DNA of 15,844 nucleotides from DAIOSQ01 sp036752465 (GCA_036752465.1 DAIOSQ010000050.1:1-15844); one strand, 5' to 3'; counted from the first letter of the stretch, positions 6,942-14,827 are shown. The notes: generated from the sequence alone by a model not told the origin. A program made the numbers and translations.

Positions 6942-8379
6942 GTTTCCTACGGATCCGTTCTAAAAACACCATCATGATTTGCTGATAGAGTGCTTCTCCC
7001 ATAATTTGGTCTTCAATATTACCATCGATGCTGGGATTATCATTGATTTCGATGACAAAATGTTGATTTTGATACGTCTTGATATCCACCCCATACAAGC
7101 CATCGCCAATCAAGCGGGTCGCTTTCAAGGCGGTCTTCAGCACGCCTTCAGGCACTTCCGAAATGGGTACGGTCTCTATCAGCCCTTCTCGTTCCTGTGC
7201 CGATTGCCAGTTGTAAATCTGCCAATGCCCTTTTGCCATATAATACCGACAGGCAAAAATTGCCCTATGATCAATAATCCCTATCCGCCAATCAAACTCA
7301 GTAGGGATAAAAGGCTGCACCAAAATCAAATCGGACGAGCGAAAAAATTCGCGCACGGATTTTTGTAATTCTTTTTGATCGTACAGCTTCACCACCCCCT
7401 GTGAGAAGGCACTGTCCGGGCGTTTCATCACGCAAGGAAAATTAATTTCCGGCAAGTGTTCATGAAATTTGCTGATAAAAATGGTATCCGGTGTCGGTAT
7501 TTGGTGACTGCGCAGGAGTTCGGCAAGATATACTTTATTGGTGCATCGAACGATTGATTGCGGGTCATCAATGACCACCATGTTTTCTTGGGCAGCACGG
7601 CGTGCAAAACGATAGGTGTAATGGTCCACCGCAGTGGTCGCACGAATAAAAATGGCATCATATTCAGCAATTGATTTAGCATCGCTCTTATCTATCAAAT
7701 CAACGTTAAGTCCGACTGATTCACCTGCTTTGACAAAAAGACTCAATGCTTTCGCATTGGAAGGTGCATTTTTTTCCGTAGGGTCGGTCAATATGGCCAA
7801 ATCATGATAACGCTGCTTCTTGCGCGCCGGATAAAATCGTTTCTTGGACAAATAATTGAGGGCCGCCTGTTGCATAAACTCGGTATGCTGCGCGGGCACA
7901 TCATTTTGGGAAATCACTTCTAATTTTTTGACTAGCCAACGCTTCTTTTTTTCTAGGGTAAAGCGCAGCAGCGGCAGCGGGAACAAGCCATGCAATTTCT
8001 TAGCCAGCATGGTGTGCCTTTTCGCCATGTTTGTACCAAAATAAACGCTCAAGGTAAACGACGTCCCTTTAATATCCTGTAAACTGTGCTGCATTTCTTC
8101 TTCAATATCCTGCGAAATCACGCGTGACAATTCACTGCTTTGGACATCTTGAATGCCGATAACAGAAGGTATCGCTTGATGGTCACGCGCTTGCGCTAGC
8201 AAAGAAACATAATACCCTATGGACTGATAATCGTAGGTACGGCACAAATTCAAAATGCGCATGGTTTTGCTGAGGTGATACTCCCCAAATCCCAAATAAT
8301 CAGCAGCATGCACAACTTCGGCAAACGGAGTTAAAAAATCCCAACTTTCTGGTTCATCGGTAACAATCAATGTTTGCAT
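6928..8379 (-). CDS. RimK-type ATP-grasp ligase with RLAN N-terminal domain
   Basis: This is a predicted cytosolic ATP-dependent carboxylate-amine ligase, forming an acyl phosphate and then an amide or peptide bond. Residues 1 to about 150 fit the RimK-like ATP-grasp N-terminal (RLAN) domain, with the LGFGEYHLSKTMRILNLCRTYDYQSIGYY-like block split here as LGFGEYHL at 29-36 and YDYQSIGYYVSLLA at 49-62. A pre-ATP-grasp part spans about 190-275. The ATP-grasp core spans about 280-470, with nucleotide-binding CVMKRPDSAFSQG near 316-328, DWRIGIID at 363-370 and metal ligands in FVIEINDNPSIDGNIED at 441-457. The C39 stop is 9 bases upstream, and AAGGAAG overlapping it is a good ribosome site for the ATG at 8379. 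The substrate is unknown; unlike classic RimK, the RLAN form is not known to modify ribosomal protein S6. Confidence 0.9.
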   Translation of the reverse strand: MQTLIVTDEPESWDFLTPFAEVVHAADYLGFGEYHLSKTMRILNLCRTYDYQSIGYYVSLLAQARDHQAIPSVIGIQDVQSSELSRVISQDIEEEMQHSLQDIKGTSFTLSVYFGTNMAKRHTMLAKKLHGLFPLPLLRFTLEKKKRWLVKKLEVISQNDVPAQHTEFMQQAALNYLSKKRFYPARKKQRYHDLAILTDPTEKNAPSNAKALSLFVKAGESVGLNVDLIDKSDAKSIAEYDAIFIRATTAVDHYTYRFARRAAQENMVVIDDPQSIVRCTNKVYLAELLRSHQIPTPDTIFISKFHEHLPEINFPCVMKRPDSAFSQGVVKLYDQKELQKSVREFFRSSDLILVQPFIPTEFDWRIGIIDHRAIFACRYYMAKGHWQIYNWQSAQEREGLIETVPISEVPEGVLKTALKATRLIGDGLYGVDIKTYQNQHFVIEINDNPSIDGNIEDQIMGEALYQQIMMVFLERIRRKHGYV

Positions 8380-8388
8380 GCAGCTTCC

Positions 8389-9096
8389 TTATGGCTCGAT
8401 GATTAATAAATGAGCATCGTAAGTCAATACACCTAGCATAATGGCATTGATCAAACGATTGCTGCTGACTCGGTAAAAATTTTTATGCGACAACGGATTC
8501 TGGCGATGCGGATCCGCTACCACCATATGTCTGTTGTTGTCATCATACCCACACAGAACGACAAAATGCCCGCAGGGAAACCCACCCGTATCATCATAAA
8601 CAGACGCACCCGCTTCCGTATAGCGCTCCCGCGCACTGCGATACAAATAAGTTGCGGATAACCCCGTCAACACAGGGATCTGTTGAGAAAAATATTTTTT
8701 CAACAGCGCAACATCGACCGTATTGAATAGCACGGTCCCCCCCAACTTCAAATATGCTTGGTACGCCATACTCGGTTGCACCAAATGCGGGAGGGCTTTT
8801 TGTTGCATTTGCATGCTCAATTTATCGATTAATACCTGATGGTTGGCTCGACCGTGCACAAACCAAGTCGGATCGAAAATATCAATATTGCTGACATACA
8901 TCGTCGTTTTAAAGCCCCGCTCCAACGCATGCTTGGCTAACATCGGCGTCAAGGTGCCACCCGATAATGAACGGTCAACCGAAGCAATCACTTCGTGCAA
9001 AGGGAGATCAAGACCGTAATAATTGTAAATGGCATGAAGACATGTTGGACCGCATGTTTCATCATCGGGCTGGGTATTGATATTTAGATGAATCAT
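8389..9096 (-). CDS. Free-standing C39-like papain-fold cysteine peptidase
   Basis: This is a 235-residue protein with the marks of peptidase family C39: Q9 as the oxyanion glutamine, C15 in ETCGPTCL as nucleophile, H177 in PCGHFVVLCGY and D195 in VVADP. It has no signal peptide, membrane segments or ABC domains, unlike bacteriocin-exporting C39 proteins, so it should act in the cytosol. It could cut a peptide, cleave a gamma-glutamyl or isopeptide bond, or work in reverse as a transferase. It heads the six-gene run and the amidoligase follows 9 bases later. The ATG at 9096 has no clear Shine-Dalgarno and an in-frame TAA lies shortly upstream, so only a CTG one codon earlier is an alternative start. 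Family assignment is good; the reaction is inferred. Confidence 0.85.
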   Translation of the reverse strand: MIHLNINTQPDDETCGPTCLHAIYNYYGLDLPLHEVIASVDRSLSGGTLTPMLAKHALERGFKTTMYVSNIDIFDPTWFVHGRANHQVLIDKLSMQMQQKALPHLVQPSMAYQAYLKLGGTVLFNTVDVALLKKYFSQQIPVLTGLSATYLYRSARERYTEAGASVYDDTGGFPCGHFVVLCGYDDNNRHMVVADPHRQNPLSHKNFYRVSSNRLINAIMLGVLTYDAHLLIIEP

Positions 9097-9124
9097 CAGA
9101 CGTTCGAATTAACCATATTCATTC

Positions 9125-9153
9125 AACTTAGAACGCAATCGGCAATTTGTCAA
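9125..9153 (-). promoter_or_regulatory. Probable promoter of the C39-amidoligase operon
   Basis: On the minus strand a perfect -35 TTGACA (9148-9153) is followed by a 17-base spacer and a weaker TAAGTT (9125-9130) as -10. Transcription would start near 9118, about 22 bases before the C39 ATG. It lies in the 84-base gap between the BON gene and the C39 gene, with AATTG repeats around the -35. The weak -10 could mean activator dependence; read-through from the BON gene is also possible. Confidence 0.5.
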
Positions 9154-9180
9154 TTGTAAGCTACTGGCGGCTACCGTGAC

Positions 9181-9732
9181 TCAGGCAGGCTCATCGACTT
9201 GGAGATTTAAAATAATTTTTTTCACACCATGCACCGCATAGGCTCGTTTTAAAATGGCACCGATGGCTCGGCTATTTTTGACCGTACCCGTTAAGGTCAC
9301 CACCCCGTTGGTGGTGGAAGCATTGATACCAACCAAAGGTATCGATTCATCATCTAATACTTTGGCTTTAAGTACTGCAGTTTCTACTTTCGCGGTAATA
9401 TAAGCATCGGTCAATGAACTGTTGACCGGTTTGATTTGCAAATCATCATCTTCTATCGCGGTAACTCCTGTCGTTGTTTTGGCTATCCGCAATGCCTCGA
9501 CAAAGGCTTGATTGTCTTTTACATGCCCGGTCAACGTCACCACCCCATTTTCAGTAGAAACATGCAATTTCAACGGGTTTAAATGTTTGTTTTTAGCAAT
9601 TTTGGTTGTAATCTTGGCGGTGATCACTGAATCAGACAGCTCTTGCTCAAATTGCTTTAAATCGGTCGCATAGCTGATATTCTGTATGCTGATAACAAAA
9701 CTTAAGATAATCATTAGCCGTAGTTTGCACAT
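9181..9732 (-). CDS. Secreted protein with two BON domains, OsmY-like
   Basis: This is a predicted periplasmic protein. A signal peptide covers about the first 23 residues (CKLRLMIILSFVISIQNISYA, shown in part), with likely cleavage after SYA before TDLKQ. Two BON domains follow, at about 30-100 and 108-182, each with an ITAK start and an NGVVTLTG core (STENGVVTLTGHV and STTNGVVTLTGTV). BON domains bind phospholipid membranes; OsmY in E. coli has the same two-domain plan and is induced by osmotic and stationary-phase stress. I prefer the ATG at 9732 because GGGGA lies 6 bases upstream; the ATG at 9738 is only 1 base from it. The gene is divergent from uvrA and precedes the C39 gene on the same strand by 84 bases. 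A functional link with that operon is only a possibility. Confidence 0.88.
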   Translation of the reverse strand: MCKLRLMIILSFVISIQNISYATDLKQFEQELSDSVITAKITTKIAKNKHLNPLKLHVSTENGVVTLTGHVKDNQAFVEALRIAKTTTGVTAIEDDDLQIKPVNSSLTDAYITAKVETAVLKAKVLDDESIPLVGINASTTNGVVTLTGTVKNSRAIGAILKRAYAVHGVKKIILNLQVDEPA

Positions 9733-9763
9733 CTTCATTCCCCGAATTAAATGTCAAGACCGC

Positions 9764-9791
9764 GGTAACTGTTCATCTCTGAACAGTTACC
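9764..9791. repeat. Perfect 12+12 base inverted repeat between the BON gene and uvrA
   Basis: The arms GGTAACTGTTCA (9764-9775) and TGAACAGTTACC (9780-9791) are exact reverse complements around TCTC. The repeat lies 32 bases upstream of the BON start and 63 bases before uvrA, so it could be an operator for either gene or a stem-loop in the BON leader. No T-tract follows it. It contains CTG and CAG but 12 bases apart, not the 10 of an E. coli LexA box. Confidence 0.75.
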
Positions 9792-9809
9792 AATAGGTTA
9801 AAGTATATT
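9780..9809 (+). promoter_or_regulatory. Candidate uvrA promoter
   Basis: TGAACA (9780-9785, four of six matches) and TATATT (9804-9809, five of six) are 18 bases apart and point toward uvrA. The -35 lies in the right arm of the perfect inverted repeat, so a protein bound there would block it. The start would be near 9816, about 40 bases upstream of the ATG. The -35 is weak and the call is tentative. Confidence 0.3.
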
Positions 9810-9854
9810 GGCAGTGTATCATGATATCATAACCAAAGAAGCAAAGAGTACTGT

Positions 9855-12680
9855 ATGCAAACCATCGAGATCCGCGGCGCACGCACACACAATTTAAAAA
9901 ACATTCATGTCTCTATCCCAAGAGACCAATTGGTGGTCATCACCGGTCTTTCCGGATCAGGTAAATCTTCATTGGCGTTTGACACGCTTTACGCCGAAGG
10001 GCAACGCCGCTATGTCGAATCACTGTCCGCGTATGCCAGACAATTTTTATCCATGATGGAAAAACCGGATGTCGATGCCATCGAAGGATTATCACCCGCG
10101 ATATCCATCGAACAAAAAGCCACCTCACACAATCCGCGCTCAACAGTCGGCACCATCACCGAAATTTATGATTATCTGCGCCTACTATTTGCCCGGGTTG
10201 GTGCGCCCAAATGTCCACAACACCAAACGCTGTTGCATGCACAAACCATCAGTCAAATGACCGATCATTTGTTATCATTGCCGCAGGATCATAAAGTCAT
10301 GATTCTTGCTCCAGTGGTTGAGGCGCGCAAAGGCGAGCATCTGCAACTCATCCAACAATTACAAGCGCAAGGGTTTGTGCGCGCCAGAATCGACGGCGAA
10401 ATCTGTGAATTAGATGATCCGCCTAAGCTCGCACCTAGACAAAAACACAGCATAGAGGTGGTCATTGATCGCTTCAAAGTTAGGCCAGATATCGCGCAAC
10501 GTTTGAATGAATCTTTAGAGACTGCTTTGCGGCTTGCAGATGGCATTGTCATCATTGCGTCCTTAGAGCAAGCGTTTGCGGAAATTAAATTTTCAGCAAA
10601 ATTTGCTTGTGTCGAATGCGGCTACAGTTTAACTGAACTTGAACCCAGGCTATTTTCTTTCAATAACCCAGTAGGCGCTTGTCATACCTGCGATGGCTTA
10701 GGGGTAGAAGAGTTTTTTGACCCAGAACGGATCATCCATGATCCGCATGCAAGCTTAGCCAATGGTGCCATTCGTGGGTATGACCGCCGCACGCCTTATT
10801 ATTTTGCGCTGATTGAAGCGCTGGCAGCGCACTACGATTTTTCGATCGACACGCCATTTGACCAGCTCACCACAGAGGCGCAACAAAAAATTTTATACGG
10901 CAGCGGCAAAACCGCAATAGCCATTACCTATCACCGCGCCAGTGGGGGGGTTACCAGCAAAAAACAGCCCTTTGAAGGGGTCATCCCGAATATGCAACGT
11001 CGCTATCGCCAGTCAGAATCGATGAGTATGCGCGAAGAGCTGTCTAAATATCTCTCAAACAGGCCATGTCCAGCCTGCCAAGGCGACCGACTTTGTTTAG
11101 CTGCTAGGCATGTCTTCGTCGGCGATAACAATTTACCGAGCATAGTGGCCATGACCATTGAGCAATGCCACGCTTTTTTCAACACCCTACACCTCACTGG
11201 AGCGCGGGGTGAGATTGCGCTCAAAATCAATCAAGAAATTGTCACCCGTTTGCGTTTTTTGATGGATGTCGGCTTAGATTATCTAAGCTTGTCCCGTAGC
11301 GCCGATACCTTATCGGGCGGGGAAGCACAACGGATCCGGCTGGCCAGTCAAATTGGCTCTGGTCTGGTGGGAGTGATGTACATTTTAGATGAACCATCCA
11401 TTGGCTTACACCAACGCGACAATGACCGTTTGTTGAAAACATTGTTTCATTTGCGTGATTTAGGCAACACGGTCATCGTGGTTGAACACGATGAAGATGC
11501 CATTTTGAGTGCAGATTATGTGTTAGACATTGGCCCAGGGGCAGGTATTCACGGCGGTGCCGTAGTGGCGTGCGGCACACCGCAGGACATTATGGCGTGT
11601 CCAGATTCAATTACCGGACAATACTTGGCCAAAAAACAAGCGATTGCGGTACCCTGCGAACGCATCCAGATGGATCCAAGCCGGGTGATTGCACTACAGG
11701 AGGTTAGATGCAATAATTTAAATCGAGTGAATGCGGAAATACCCATTGGCTTGCTGACCTGCATCACCGGGGTATCAGGCTCTGGCAAATCGACGCTAAT
11801 CAACGATACGCTATATGCGCATGCGGTCAGCAGGTTAAACCGTGCCAAACTCAGCAGCAAAAGTCAGATCCACGCCATCCACGGCCTTGAACACTGCGAC
11901 AAAGTCATCGCAATCGATCAAAGCCCCATCGGCAGAACGCCGCGTTCCAATCCAGCCACCTATACCGGACTATTTACCCCCATACGCGAATTATTCGCCA
12001 ACACACCGGAGGCTAGGGTACGCGGCTATCAGCCGGGGCGATTCAGTTTTAATGTCAGAGGTGGCCGCTGCGAAGCCTGTGAGGGCGATGGCGTGATTAA
12101 AGTGGCCATGCATTTTTTACCGGATATGTATGTGATGTGCGATACTTGCCAAGGTAAACGCTACAATCGCGAAACCCTGGATATACACTTCAAAGGCAAG
12201 ACCATTCATCAAGTGCTAGACATGACCATTGAGGATGCCTGCCAATTTTTCAGCGCTATCCCAGCGCTGGCACGCAGGTGTCAAACACTGCTGGAGGTTG
12301 GACTGGGTTATGTGAAACTGGGCCAAAGTGCAACCACACTGTCCGGTGGAGAGGCGCAACGCATCAAACTGGCCAAAGAACTCTCCAAGCGCGATACCGG
12401 CCGCACCTTATACATCCTCGACGAACCGACCACCGGGCTACATTTTCATGACATCAAACAATTGTTGGCGGTGCTTATCACCCTGCGCAACAAGGGCAAT
12501 ACCCTGGTGGTCATTGAACATAATCTGGATGTCATCAAAACAGCCGACTGGATCATTGACCTAGGTCCTGAAGGCGGCAGCAAAGGTGGCCAGATCATTG
12601 CGACCGGCACGCCGGAAACGGTAGCGGCGTGTGCACATTCGTACACCGGGCAATACTTGCAGACGGTGTTAGCGGTTTGA
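9855..12680 (+). CDS. uvrA: Excinuclease ABC subunit A
   Basis: UvrA is the damage-sensing ATPase of nucleotide excision repair; its dimer loads UvrB at bulky lesions. The 941 residues equal the usual length (E. coli about 940). The first ABC module has Walker A GLSGSGKSS at 31-39 and a zinc finger with C252, C255, C276 and C279. The first signature is LSGGEAQRIRLA, followed by YILDEPSIGLH. The second module has Walker A GVSGSGKST at 639-647, a zinc finger starting RCEACEGDG at about 738 with CDTC near 762-765, a signature LSGGEAQRIKLA and YILDEPTTGLH. No key motif is missing. The ATG has only a weak AAAGAG-type ribosome site. Its last 12 bases overlap the end of the convergent gene, leaving no room for a terminator between them. 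Confidence 0.98.
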   Translation: MQTIEIRGARTHNLKNIHVSIPRDQLVVITGLSGSGKSSLAFDTLYAEGQRRYVESLSAYARQFLSMMEKPDVDAIEGLSPAISIEQKATSHNPRSTVGTITEIYDYLRLLFARVGAPKCPQHQTLLHAQTISQMTDHLLSLPQDHKVMILAPVVEARKGEHLQLIQQLQAQGFVRARIDGEICELDDPPKLAPRQKHSIEVVIDRFKVRPDIAQRLNESLETALRLADGIVIIASLEQAFAEIKFSAKFACVECGYSLTELEPRLFSFNNPVGACHTCDGLGVEEFFDPERIIHDPHASLANGAIRGYDRRTPYYFALIEALAAHYDFSIDTPFDQLTTEAQQKILYGSGKTAIAITYHRASGGVTSKKQPFEGVIPNMQRRYRQSESMSMREELSKYLSNRPCPACQGDRLCLAARHVFVGDNNLPSIVAMTIEQCHAFFNTLHLTGARGEIALKINQEIVTRLRFLMDVGLDYLSLSRSADTLSGGEAQRIRLASQIGSGLVGVMYILDEPSIGLHQRDNDRLLKTLFHLRDLGNTVIVVEHDEDAILSADYVLDIGPGAGIHGGAVVACGTPQDIMACPDSITGQYLAKKQAIAVPCERIQMDPSRVIALQEVRCNNLNRVNAEIPIGLLTCITGVSGSGKSTLINDTLYAHAVSRLNRAKLSSKSQIHAIHGLEHCDKVIAIDQSPIGRTPRSNPATYTGLFTPIRELFANTPEARVRGYQPGRFSFNVRGGRCEACEGDGVIKVAMHFLPDMYVMCDTCQGKRYNRETLDIHFKGKTIHQVLDMTIEDACQFFSAIPALARRCQTLLEVGLGYVKLGQSATTLSGGEAQRIKLAKELSKRDTGRTLYILDEPTTGLHFHDIKQLLAVLITLRNKGNTLVVIEHNLDVIKTADWIIDLGPEGGSKGGQIIATGTPETVAACAHSYTGQYLQTVLAV

Positions 12681-14747
12681 TGACAGGGGCTGCGGAAGAA
12701 AAGAGTTGGTTTCCTTAGCAAGATGCTGCTCGTGCTCGCGCTTGTACAATAATTCTTCATGTTGCATTTCTTCTTTAATGTGATGTTGACTAGATACGTT
12801 CTGATCTACCTTACGTATAAACATCACGCATTGATCTCGCCAAGTTTGCACAGCACCTACCAACAACTGAGTCAAGGGCTTTAATCCTAGGTGATTTTTC
12901 AAGGCCACCCCTACACCTTGGATGAGCATACCGGCAGTCCAGAGCATGGCTTTCAATGGGTTATGCTTAACCGGACCTATACATTCACAGATGCGTCTTC
13001 CTAAGTCTTGCATGAACTGACCAACAACGGATAAAGCATAGCCACCTACGTAACCGAGGCTGCCAACAAAACCTAGCGTTGTTGTGATCAAATTAGATGT
13101 TGCTATAACAAAATCTGCGCACAATTCCCTGCTGGGTGAGACTGATTCCTGTTTATTTAGTTTTAAGCCATATCTTTGTAGTAAGGGTTGCAGGTAATCG
13201 AGCAGTTCACCTTGGCGCTTAGCAAGCTGCAATTGCGTCGTATGTTCTTGAATCATTGCAATAATAGCTTCTTGCTTAACATTTATTGCGACGTTTGGGT
13301 CTTTAAGAACCGCGAGCACTTCTTCCCGTATTTGTTTGGCAAGCGGAGCATCTACTCTCTTATCAAATGTGCTATAGAACGGCTTTTCCTTTTCGTATTG
13401 CAGGGTGGTTCTATATACATCTTGTTCTAAACGAGCCAGCTCTGATAGTGTTGTTTGCATTGGCACAGTAACATCAAATCCGCTGTCTGCTAGCATATCT
13501 GGATAAAGCGCCGCTAAAGTATCACAAGGCTCAAGCGAAGCATAACCTCGGGGTTTGCCGAACGTACTAGGATCATCTAAAGTTACTGGTACACCTCTTT
13601 TTTGTGTTAATCGTGTGAATAAACCCGAGTTTTCTTGTTTTAAAATATTGAGCTCAGCAATGACATCCTCTTTTGAAGATTCACTGTTCTGCCGCATTCT
13701 AGGGTCAGCCATGTTCTTTTCAAATAAATAATTAAATGTTCTGGGGTAGGCAATTTTGAATAACTGCCGTTCCATTGCATTAACAAAAAAGTCGCTATCC
13801 TTAACGTAAAGTTCCAGTTGCTGTTTAATGCGTCTTGGCTTGCGCAACATCGCACTGTCTAAGGGCTTGGATCTGCGTGCATAGCTCAAGTGAGCCTCTC
13901 GCTCATCGTGATGCCCGCCATATAGCTTCAGCAGTTCTTTAGGGTCAGTAAGAGGGATAGCAGGATCTTGTTGTTCCCTATTAGCTTTTTTTGAAACCGC
14001 TAAGCTAGGCACCCTCACCTCATCGAAGCGTGTCCCATGTTGCGTGAAAAACTGGTGCAAACACTGCCAGATAATTTTTGGACCATGTTGCATAGAGTCT
14101 TTTTTTACTTTGGTAGAGTCCGAGTGGTTACCGTACATGGGCAACCATGAAACATGCGTTTTAGTAGAATCGGTGATGATGACGCGCGACAAGTCTTGCG
14201 GTTTGAACTCTCGTCGCATTTCATCCAGTTGCATGATGGCCGTAAAATTTTCCACATTGTCTGGGATGACGCATGATTCCGAAGTTGTTTTCGCCCCCAT
14301 ACCAGCAACTGGATCGATGGCAAAAATATTAAGTTTAAGATGTTTAAGAAAATCCAATTTTTTTTTGTCATCATCACTGCGACTATCGCTCGATTGTAAC
14401 AACACTTGCTGGGCCTTAAACTCATTTGCAATTTGGATACATGTGATCGCACCGCGACTAAATCCTGTTAAATTAATTACGATGGGCTTGTCATGTGCTA
14501 CAGCGCCTATATTTTCAAGAACATTTTTAACAACCTCTTGCGCATTAGGCGTTACTTCGGTGCCAAGCATAGTGGGACCTTCTACAACCATCTTCGAGCC
14601 ATGGCAGGCACTAGAAAATTGTGTGATGATGTTGGGTTCCTTCATACAGCTACTTTCGCCTGTACCAAAAGCAAAAACAGAGAGTGGATACTGAGGGTTT
14701 TTCCATCCTGTCGTCACATTGGATTGTTTAGTCGCATTCTTGGGCAT
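12669..14747 (-). CDS. DUF2235/Tle1-like alpha/beta hydrolase with Glu-rich C-terminus, candidate effector
   Basis: This 692-residue protein has no name I recognise, but its N-terminal third carries the DUF2235/Tle1-type hydrolase motifs in order: GFSRGA at 95-100 (nucleophile elbow, S97), AIDPVAGMG at 143-151 (D145), MQLDEMRREFKP at 173-184 and WLPMYGNHSDS at 201-211 (H208). S97-D145-H208 is a plausible triad; relatives include type VI phospholipases. The middle, about 300-530, is charged and helical. Hydrophobic stretches at about 550-580 and 598-617 may insert in a membrane. The tail at 658-679 has seven glutamates in 21 residues, resembling the E-block of Dot/Icm substrates. There is no signal peptide. 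The ATG at 14747 has GGAT upstream and follows a likely extended -10; a TTG at 14789 lies upstream of the predicted start of transcription. The effector role and lipase activity are inferences. Confidence 0.75.
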   Translation of the reverse strand: MPKNATKQSNVTTGWKNPQYPLSVFAFGTGESSCMKEPNIITQFSSACHGSKMVVEGPTMLGTEVTPNAQEVVKNVLENIGAVAHDKPIVINLTGFSRGAITCIQIANEFKAQQVLLQSSDSRSDDDKKKLDFLKHLKLNIFAIDPVAGMGAKTTSESCVIPDNVENFTAIMQLDEMRREFKPQDLSRVIITDSTKTHVSWLPMYGNHSDSTKVKKDSMQHGPKIIWQCLHQFFTQHGTRFDEVRVPSLAVSKKANREQQDPAIPLTDPKELLKLYGGHHDEREAHLSYARRSKPLDSAMLRKPRRIKQQLELYVKDSDFFVNAMERQLFKIAYPRTFNYLFEKNMADPRMRQNSESSKEDVIAELNILKQENSGLFTRLTQKRGVPVTLDDPSTFGKPRGYASLEPCDTLAALYPDMLADSGFDVTVPMQTTLSELARLEQDVYRTTLQYEKEKPFYSTFDKRVDAPLAKQIREEVLAVLKDPNVAINVKQEAIIAMIQEHTTQLQLAKRQGELLDYLQPLLQRYGLKLNKQESVSPSRELCADFVIATSNLITTTLGFVGSLGYVGGYALSVVGQFMQDLGRRICECIGPVKHNPLKAMLWTAGMLIQGVGVALKNHLGLKPLTQLLVGAVQTWRDQCVMFIRKVDQNVSSQHHIKEEMQHEELLYKREHEQHLAKETNSFLPQPLSSNR

Positions 14748-14777
14748 ACAAGGATCCAAAATAATTCTTATTGTCTT

Positions 14778-14786
14778 ATTGTAGCA
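14778..14786 (-). promoter_or_regulatory. Extended -10 promoter of the DUF2235-like gene
   Basis: On the minus strand TGC directly precedes TACAAT (14778-14783), an extended -10 with five of six matches. No good -35 is found at 16-19 bases, as often tolerated by extended -10 promoters or where an activator assists. Transcription would begin near 14771, giving a leader of about 24 bases to the ATG at 14747. This is why the TTG at 14789 is not accepted as the start. Confidence 0.45.
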
Positions 14787-14827
14787 CAAAAAAACAGTAT
14801 TACGCGAACTTAACTAAACTATTTGCG

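Noticed and set aside
9764..9791. LexA (SOS) box upstream of uvrA
   Set aside because: CTG and CAG are 12 bases apart, not 10, and no other box was seen; the TACTGTATG next to the uvrA ATG has no matching second half.
10944..10950. Seven-G run in uvrA as a phase-variable tract
   Set aside because: It encodes ordinary in-frame glycines of a conserved repair gene, and a single G7 is short for slippage-based switching.
14044..14694. Plus-strand open frame of about 216 codons opposite the hydrolase gene
   Set aside because: It is a complement of the motif-bearing minus frame, with cysteine/serine-rich random-looking sequence and no upstream signals.
14748..14789. A longer hydrolase starting at TTG 14789, adding 14 residues
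   Set aside because: It overlaps the extended -10 element and lies upstream of the predicted transcription start; the ATG at 14747 has a ribosome site.
14806..14822. PmrA-like or tandem TTAA box upstream of the hydrolase gene
   Set aside because: Only loose TTAA/TTTAG similarity is seen; the two half-sites are not properly repeated or spaced.
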